DNA of 64,000 nucleotides. It comes from Candidatus Parcubacteria bacterium (GTDB lineage Bacteria > Patescibacteria > ABY1 > UBA1558 > GWA2-36-10). Location of the stretch: positions 62,001-126,000 of the forward strand of contig JABHSK010000001.1 of NCBI GenBank assembly GCA_018669975.1, given 5' to 3'. The notes beneath the pieces were generated by a model, which was given only the letters and a program-made list of their open reading frames with translations, was not told the DNA's origin and ran no database searches. The position numbers and the translations under genes are program-made. Positions 59,389-64,000 of this stretch are shown one piece after another. Position 1 is the stretch's first letter. The number at the start of each line of letters is the position of its first letter.

Positions 59389-59970
59389 TGCTCACAATCA
59401 AACACCTTCTCGGATGGCCCCTACGATATCTCAATAGCGAATGGAAGAACGCCCCTTTCTCAGTCCGCCTGATGATGATCGTAGTAGGAATATTCTTTTC
59501 GCTACTGATCTTCCTGAGTACTGCATCCTGGATCGAGCAAACGCCCTCATTTGAAACCTTGGCCGCCAAGGATGATGACACCTCGTTCCAAGAATGGAGA
59601 GATATAGAGGCGCAGGCCAAATATTCAAAGTGGAATGAAGCCAGCTTCACGCTAATCATCACCAATATGCAGCAAAAGGCTGAAAGCTACGATGACTGTC
59701 TTCAAAACCGTCAAGGGTAATAATCATTATAGACACATCGAAAGAGCTGCTCTGACTCAATCGCTAAACAAGGCTGAGGCCTATGAGCAAGCCAAGTGGC
59801 TCTACAAAAATGACGACTACAACAGCGATCTCAAAAGCGCGGCCTTAGAAAAAATGGCTGCTCTAGCCAGTACCTACGATGAGTGGGAATATGTCTTCGA
59901 GAAAACCTATCCAGCTCATCCACTGCATGCTCGTGCTTTACGTAAAATGCAAGAACTAACCTCATCCTAA
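59388..59970 (+). pseudogene. Helical-repeat paralogue 2, split by a frameshift
   Basis: The first frame (59388-59720) encodes a membrane helix (about 27-47) and two repeats, and breaks after AESYDD with a short out-of-frame CLQNRQG tail. The second frame (+1, from about 59694) continues the same repeat as VFKTVKGNN...ALTQSLNKAEAYEQAKWLY and runs to TAA at 59970. Alignment with paralogue 1 (YEEW-x-VVYNTS) shows that YDDW-VFKT was intended, so about 2 (or 5) nt, probably GG, were lost near 59697. It may be a true mutation or a sequencing error; no slippery site is seen. Confidence 0.8.
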
Positions 59971-59984
59971 CAAGGAGTCAGAAC

Positions 59985-61049
59985 ATGCCAAAACGTTGGG
60001 TAGTACCTATTATATTAACTTCTGTATTGGCAAGCATAGTCATAACTATTCTTTTGAACAAATCACCCTCTTTTGAGGAGCTGGTTGCCCAGAACCTAAC
60101 TTTTGGCGAATGGGTCGAGGCCTATGACGATGCCAAGTATGGCTCTGACGAGCGCAAGCTGATCATCCAGAAGATGGCTGAAGGAGCCACGGAATTTGCT
60201 CAATGGGATATTGTCCGAGAAAAAGCTGGCTATGACAGCGATTTTGATGATCTGGCCGTGCAAAACATGGCCCTCACAGCCCAGACCGCCAAACAATGGC
60301 ATCGACTAATGACTGTCACCTACGACCATGAGCTACGCCAAACTGCTGTGGCGAAAATCCAAGAGCTGTGCGCTAGCTTTGAAGATTGGCAAGCTGTCTA
60401 CAAAATATCTTCTTGGTCCAGTGGCAGCAGCGAATATATGGCTGAGATGTCCATAACTAAGATGCTGGAAACTGCCCAGACCTTTGAGCAGGCCCAGTTT
60501 ACTTTTAGTAGACTAAGCAACAGAAGCGAACAATACCAAGCTGCCGTAACAACTATGGCTAAGCTGGCTGGCAACTACCAGCAATGGAATATTGTCTACG
60601 AGGCTGCTCACTGGCAAGACAGAGACACCAGAAATCAAGCCTTGGCCGCTATGCGTAATCGTGCCGACAATTTTGAGCAGTGGAAGATTATTTACCGCCA
60701 CTCTGAGCGTGATAGCCCGAAACGGGTGGAAGCCGTAGAACGTATGGCTGATTATGCTGGCGTTTTTCTGGAGTGGGCTGATGTCTACACTGCCATACCC
60801 GATGAGCACGAGCTCAAGCAAATTGCCTTTGTACTCATGGATCAATCTCCACTACCGTTTGATATGTGGTATGATGTCTGGACTACTCACGGTTCCAAAA
60901 AGGTCAAATCACTAGCTTTTAGCAAGCTGAGCAAGCAAGCTCACACCTTTGACCAGTGGCACAAGATCTGGCAGAATTCACCCTCGGGTAGTGATACCGA
61001 ATCCATGGCCCTAGCCAAAATGCAAGAGTTTAGCACTGCTTCTCCTTAA
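59985..61049 (+). CDS. Helical-repeat protein, paralogue 3 (ten repeats)
   Basis: The 354-residue protein has a short N-terminal membrane helix (about 6-24) and then about ten 30-35-residue repeats of the form [TF]-F-x-x-W-x-x-[VI]-Y...A-x-x-K-M-x-x-x-A: FGEWVEAYDDA, FAQWDIVREKA, FEDWQAVYKIS, YQQWNIVYEAA, FEQWKIIYRHS, FLEWADVYTAI, FDQWHKIWQNS. The regular W suggests an alpha-helical solenoid outside or along the membrane. SD AAGGAG. Follows paralogue 2 by 14 nt. No known family. Confidence 0.82.
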   Translation: MPKRWVVPIILTSVLASIVITILLNKSPSFEELVAQNLTFGEWVEAYDDAKYGSDERKLIIQKMAEGATEFAQWDIVREKAGYDSDFDDLAVQNMALTAQTAKQWHRLMTVTYDHELRQTAVAKIQELCASFEDWQAVYKISSWSSGSSEYMAEMSITKMLETAQTFEQAQFTFSRLSNRSEQYQAAVTTMAKLAGNYQQWNIVYEAAHWQDRDTRNQALAAMRNRADNFEQWKIIYRHSERDSPKRVEAVERMADYAGVFLEWADVYTAIPDEHELKQIAFVLMDQSPLPFDMWYDVWTTHGSKKVKSLAFSKLSKQAHTFDQWHKIWQNSPSGSDTESMALAKMQEFSTASP

Positions 61050-61059
61050 CAAAAATGTA

Positions 61060-61087
61060 CCCCGTACTTAAATGTGCGGGGTTTTTA
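61060..61087 (+). terminator. Terminator of the helical-repeat operon
   Basis: CCCCGTAC/GTGCGGGG stem, 6-nt loop, five T residues; almost the same sequence recurs at 62145. Confidence 0.88.
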
Positions 61088-61243
61088 TTTTATCTCTTTA
61101 CAAATAGACCAAATAATGGCAAGATACGGTCAGCGTTCATTGTCCTTTATAGCTCCGACAGAATCCTTAGAACGCGGGAATGGCTGTCTTTGCACTTTCA
61201 CCGATGGGATTTAATGGCCCGTCGAGAAATGAGAGGTCCTCCA

Positions 61244-62119
61244 ATGGCACGAGATGTAAAACCCCGAGATCTCCAAGAACCAATGTCTAGAAAGGCCATC
61301 GTCATAATGATTGGCTGGCTAGCACTATTCTGCCTGCTAGGTTTCCTAACCCTCAAGAGAATATCTAACCCTGAAATGATTTTCGTTTTTTTACTGGAAA
61401 TGTTTATTGTGTCTTACTGCTTCTACTATATTGGCTCGGAGTGGTTTCCTAGAAACTTCAAGACTCGATATCTCTGGTACTGGCTGGAAAGACCACAAAA
61501 TGAAGACAGAAGGCTTCGTTGCCAGACTGGTTTTAATCCATCACGAGCTCCTGTAGCTTTTCGACTCAAAATCTCCGGCTGGTCCGGTAATAATCAGATC
61601 TTTGTTGATGGAAAGCCTAGTGATGACTGGCGAGTGGAAGTCTTTAAAGACTTGGACTTTTTTAGCTATCACGACTTGATTATCTATGACAAGGAAGGTA
61701 GACCACTATACATTGAAGGTCATGGTTTCCATAGTGTCGAATACCTACTCTGGGTCGTCGAGAGTGCACCTGATCTTTCCAAACATTGGAACTATGAATA
61801 TACCATCGCCAAAGAACACCGTGATATGATCAATGCGCTACTAGTCCTGGAGGAAGCCTCTGCTCCTGATGGAACCATGGGTAATAAATGGCAAGCCAAA
61901 TTTATCCGAGATTTCGTCGGCGCAGAACTTGACCAAGTAATCGGTAGGTGGCTCAATGGTGAGTCCACGGATGATCTCCTTCCTGGAACTGATCTGAAGC
62001 TGTCGTGCAAACGATATGATCTAGAAAATGTTCTTCGAAATTGCACTGGCAGAATGAGACTGCTACCGGCCGAACCTGTGTTCAGGTGTAGTGAGAAGAA
62101 AATGATAACTACATCCTGA
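61244..62119 (+). CDS. Two-helix membrane protein with soluble C-terminal domain, unknown
   Basis: The frame is open from 61055, but its first part is the preceding terminator, so the real start is later. I choose ATG 61244 (GAGAGG, 7 nt upstream; 291 residues); ATG 61214 is an alternative. Two membrane helices (about 20-38 and 46-66) are followed by a soluble domain: YLWYWLERPQNEDRR, FRLKISGWSGNNQIFVDGKPSDDW, FHSVEYLLWVVESAPDLS. A helical end follows. No family recognised. Own terminator. Confidence 0.68.
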   Translation: MARDVKPRDLQEPMSRKAIVIMIGWLALFCLLGFLTLKRISNPEMIFVFLLEMFIVSYCFYYIGSEWFPRNFKTRYLWYWLERPQNEDRRLRCQTGFNPSRAPVAFRLKISGWSGNNQIFVDGKPSDDWRVEVFKDLDFFSYHDLIIYDKEGRPLYIEGHGFHSVEYLLWVVESAPDLSKHWNYEYTIAKEHRDMINALLVLEEASAPDGTMGNKWQAKFIRDFVGAELDQVIGRWLNGESTDDLLPGTDLKLSCKRYDLENVLRNCTGRMRLLPAEPVFRCSEKKMITTS

Positions 62120-62144
62120 AACTAATCGGAGCAAAATAAAAACA

Positions 62145-62177
62145 CCCCGTACTCAAAGTGCGGGGTCTTCTTTTTAT
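62145..62177 (+). terminator. Terminator after the two-helix membrane protein
   Basis: CCCCGTACT/AGTGCGGGG stem, CAA loop, then a T-rich run. Confidence 0.85.
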
Positions 62178-62190
62178 TTAAATTTATTTT

Positions 62191-63189
62191 TTACTTACAG
62201 TTTTTCTTGTTGGCCAATTGACCACAGGCAGCATCTATGTCCTGACCAAAACTATAACGCTGGGTAACACCTACGCCCTCTTGCTCTAATACTTTTCTAA
62301 AATCTTCAATAGCATTTTTATCTGAAGCCTTGTAAACATCCGTAGGATTATAAGCTATAAGGTTGACCATATATAATGGTTTCTTCATCAACTCCGCCAA
62401 TTCTTTGGCCTGCTCTGGACTGTCATTGATACCCTTAATCATTAAATATTCAAACATTACCCTACGACCCGTTTTAATAATATATTTATCGACAGCCTTA
62501 AATAAGTCCTTCATTGGAAAACGCTTATTGATAGGCATCAACTCGTTACGCAGTCTATCATTAGGGGCGTGTAAAGAAATCGCTAAATTAACTTGCATTT
62601 TTTCATTAGCTAGCTTATCTATACCATTTAGCACTCCACTGGTAGATATAGAAATATGACGAGCACCAATACCCAAATCCTCATTAAGATATTTAATAGC
62701 CTTGATAGTGTTATCATAATTTAAAAATGGCTCCCCCATTCCCATAACAACTACATTAGAAACTCGCTTGTCTTCTTCTTTGAGTATTCTAGAAAAAAAT
62801 AACACCTGCTGCAACATTTCTTCTACTTCTAGGTTTCTTTTTAGACCCATCTTGCCAGTGGCACAAAATGTACAGGCTAAAGAACAACCTACTTGAGTAG
62901 ATACACAAACAGTGTGCCGCCCGTCTTTGTGAGACAACATTACTGTTTCAATCTGCAAACCGTCAGCTAAAGTAATTAAAGCCTTGGTGGTTTTAGCATC
63001 TCGGGAAGCAAAAATCTGCCCATCTATTTCCAAAGGGCACTCTTTATTTAATTTTTCCTTGAAGTCCTTAGAAATATTTGAAGCTTCAGACCAATTACTA
63101 GCTAATTTCTTGAAGATAGCATCTTTAGCCTGTTGGATACGATATTTAGGCTGACCTTCTAATACTTTGTATAGTTTATTTAAATTCAT
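62191..63189 (-). CDS. rlmN: Dual-specificity RNA methyltransferase RlmN
   Basis: The 332-residue radical SAM enzyme has the CX3CX2C cluster motif in CSLACTFCATGKMG, VVVMGMGEPFLNY, HISISTSGVLNGI, LAISLHAPNDRLRNELMPINKRFP, and the C-terminal Cys context (AACGQL) that holds the methylated Cys. It methylates A2503 of 23S rRNA and A37 of certain tRNAs. It lies 9 nt after the NUDIX gene on the same strand. Confidence 0.97.
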   Translation of the reverse strand: MNLNKLYKVLEGQPKYRIQQAKDAIFKKLASNWSEASNISKDFKEKLNKECPLEIDGQIFASRDAKTTKALITLADGLQIETVMLSHKDGRHTVCVSTQVGCSLACTFCATGKMGLKRNLEVEEMLQQVLFFSRILKEEDKRVSNVVVMGMGEPFLNYDNTIKAIKYLNEDLGIGARHISISTSGVLNGIDKLANEKMQVNLAISLHAPNDRLRNELMPINKRFPMKDLFKAVDKYIIKTGRRVMFEYLMIKGINDSPEQAKELAELMKKPLYMVNLIAYNPTDVYKASDKNAIEDFRKVLEQEGVGVTQRYSFGQDIDAACGQLANKKNCK

Positions 63190-63198
63190 CCTGTTTAT

Positions 63199-63630
63199 TT
63201 AGTTTGATTGTTTATACTTTAAAAAATTTTCTATTGTTTTGTCATAGTCCTCTCCCAAATCCAGCTTTAAAGCTTCTTCTGGTTTTATCCAAACATATTC
63301 TGTCAATTCATCTTTTTCTAAGACTACTTCTCCACCGTCAGACTGACAATAGATATCAAAATAAACAAAATGGGCTGGTCTTTCAAAATCTTTTGAATTA
63401 ATCAATTCACCATAAGCAAAGGTAGCTATATACTTTACATCTAGACCAGTTTCTTCTTTTGCTTCACGAACCAGGGCATCTTTGATAGTTTCTCCTATTT
63501 CAACATGTCCACCTGGTAAAACCCATTTATCACTCCATTTTGGTGATTTAGCTAAAAGTATTTCACTCTTATTATTTTCAATAACAGATGAACCTACTAC
63601 TTCTATACCTTTGGGAAAAATTTTATTCAT
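63199..63630 (-). CDS. NUDIX hydrolase
   Basis: The 143-residue protein has the full NUDIX box: GGHVEIGETIKDALVREAKEETGL (GX5EX7REUXEEXGU) at about residues 41-64. The family hydrolyses nucleoside diphosphates linked to other groups, such as oxidised dNTPs or sugar nucleotides; the substrate is open. Co-transcribed with rlmN. Confidence 0.93.
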   Translation of the reverse strand: MNKIFPKGIEVVGSSVIENNKSEILLAKSPKWSDKWVLPGGHVEIGETIKDALVREAKEETGLDVKYIATFAYGELINSKDFERPAHFVYFDIYCQSDGGEVVLEKDELTEYVWIKPEEALKLDLGEDYDKTIENFLKYKQSN

Positions 63631-63758
63631 AGTGTTTTTTAGTTTTTATGTATTCATTATATCAAAAAGCCCAGCAAATGCTAGGACTTAATGGTGGAGA
63701 GTACTGGATTGGTATGTTTTTGTCAAGAAAAAATAAACTTAACATTGACAAAACAAAA

Positions 63759-63775
63759 AACACCCAAAAGGGTGA
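63759..63775 (-). terminator. Terminator of the tmRNA-like gene
   Basis: CACCC/GGGTG stem with AAAA loop directly after the RNA 3' end, followed on the minus strand by six T residues. Confidence 0.75.
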
Positions 63776-63777
63776 AA

Positions 63778-64000
63778 TGGAGCCGTCACGCAGACTTGAA
63801 CTGCGGACCCCTTCCTTACCATAAATACACCTGGGGTATATTTATGATATTTGGTCTAATGTTAGCGCTAAATAGTAAGTTTATCGTATTTAATTTATAC
63901 CAGCCGGTGGACCTGTTTACCAACCAGGAGCTCCGAAAAATACTGCTCTATTATTGTATCAAATCTAGAGCATATCGTCCATGTTCAAATCCTCTATATC
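63778..64000 (-). ncRNA. ssrA: Probable miniature tmRNA, 5' end beyond the window
   Basis: Read on the minus strand, the 3' end has a T arm (CGCAG, loop TTCAAGT, CTGCG), then CGGCTCC and discriminator A (63778), without encoded CCA. At the other end GGATTTGAACATGG (63979-63992) resembles the tmRNA D-loop block GGATTCGACAGGG. Between them CCTG[GTTGGT]AAACAGG-TCC-[ACCGGC] (63903-63928) forms an H-type pseudoknot like PK1, just before where the tag frame should start. An 11-bp hairpin (63821-63845) takes the place of PK2-PK4. The complete RNA would be only about 230 nt. A spliced or odd tRNA is the alternative. Confidence 0.55.

Noticed and set aside
61055..61243. N-terminal extension of the membrane protein that ends at 62119
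   Set aside because: The first codons form the terminator hairpin of the preceding operon, and no SD is present; the SD-supported ATG is 61244.
63778..63945. tRNA with an intron of about 80 nt
   Set aside because: GGAGC/GCTCC can pair as a short acceptor, but the anticodon arm cannot be formed with a T at position 33, no group I core is visible, and the PK1-like pseudoknot plus GGATTTGA block fit tmRNA better.
1..64000. CRISPR arrays, IS elements, prophage modules
   Set aside because: No regularly spaced direct repeats, no transposase, integrase or phage structural gene was found on reading both strands.

Overview
The window reads as a chromosome segment of a Candidate Phyla Radiation (Patescibacteria/Parcubacteria-type) bacterium. 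The grounds are AT-rich core genes in tight overlapping runs, very short intergenic spacers, an acetate-forming PduL/AckA pair beside a sugar kinase, a giant non-secreted coiled-coil protein, many small membrane proteins of no clear family, and core genes with no Shine-Dalgarno (SD) sequence. This is inference from gene content; no 16S gene is present.

Two gene styles are interleaved. Style 1 is AT-rich, often overlapping and without an SD: mreBCD, proS, rseP, frr, holB, rnhA, recJ, ackA/pduL, pyrG, rplI, murA, lexA, rpmA, ftsEX, dus, mutM, rlmN. Style 2 genes are visibly richer in G+C, carry a strong GGAGG-type SD, and often have their own TTGACA-17-TAnnnT promoter and hairpin terminator. 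They encode a PAICS-type PurC-PurE fusion, two phosphoribosyltransferases, a kinase/vWA/phosphoesterase/pyruvate-kinase-like/radical-SAM operon, an SPFH lipoprotein, and several orphan families.

Layout. 0-6.5 kb: cell shape (mreD-C-B), ProRS, site-2 protease, ribosome recycling factor, BNR-type lipoprotein. 6.5-15.8 kb: holB, rnhA-recJ, acetate kinase/PduL/PfkB kinase, SpoU methyltransferase, a membrane protein. 15.9-18.1 kb: SPFH lipoprotein, small membrane protein, 2H phosphoesterase-like protein. 18.2-21.1 kb: the most unusual part. Two tandem c-di-GMP-II riboswitches, each with a terminator, precede a degenerate receiver-domain gene and two 21-codon microprotein genes with matching tails and matching hairpins. 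An HD-GYP-like phosphodiesterase lies 1.1 kb further on. 21.3-29.5 kb: tRNA-Gln, PAICS, pyrG, rplI, ctpA, murA, PEGA-domain protein. 29.5-36 kb: hpt, the kinase/vWA operon, an orotate-type PRTase. 36-42.4 kb: lexA with an operator of GTTC-N7-GTTC type, rpmA, ftsX-ftsE, PPIase-like, FtsB-like, CorA, Dus. 42.4-58.4 kb: secreted coiled-coil protein, a 1999-residue giant, SdpI-like, MutM, FN3 and SCP/TSP3 surface proteins, two orphan style-2 proteins. 58.8-62.1 kb: tandem membrane-anchored helical-repeat proteins, one frameshifted. 62.2-64 kb: rlmN, NUDIX, and a probable miniature tmRNA running off the end.

Inferred connections: the riboswitches, receiver protein and microproteins could form one c-di-GMP-gated transcription unit, with the HD-GYP enzyme adjusting the ligand level. 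The 30.6-35.2 kb operon looks like a phosphorylation-controlled enzymatic module. All functional links are inferences from sequence motifs and gene order.
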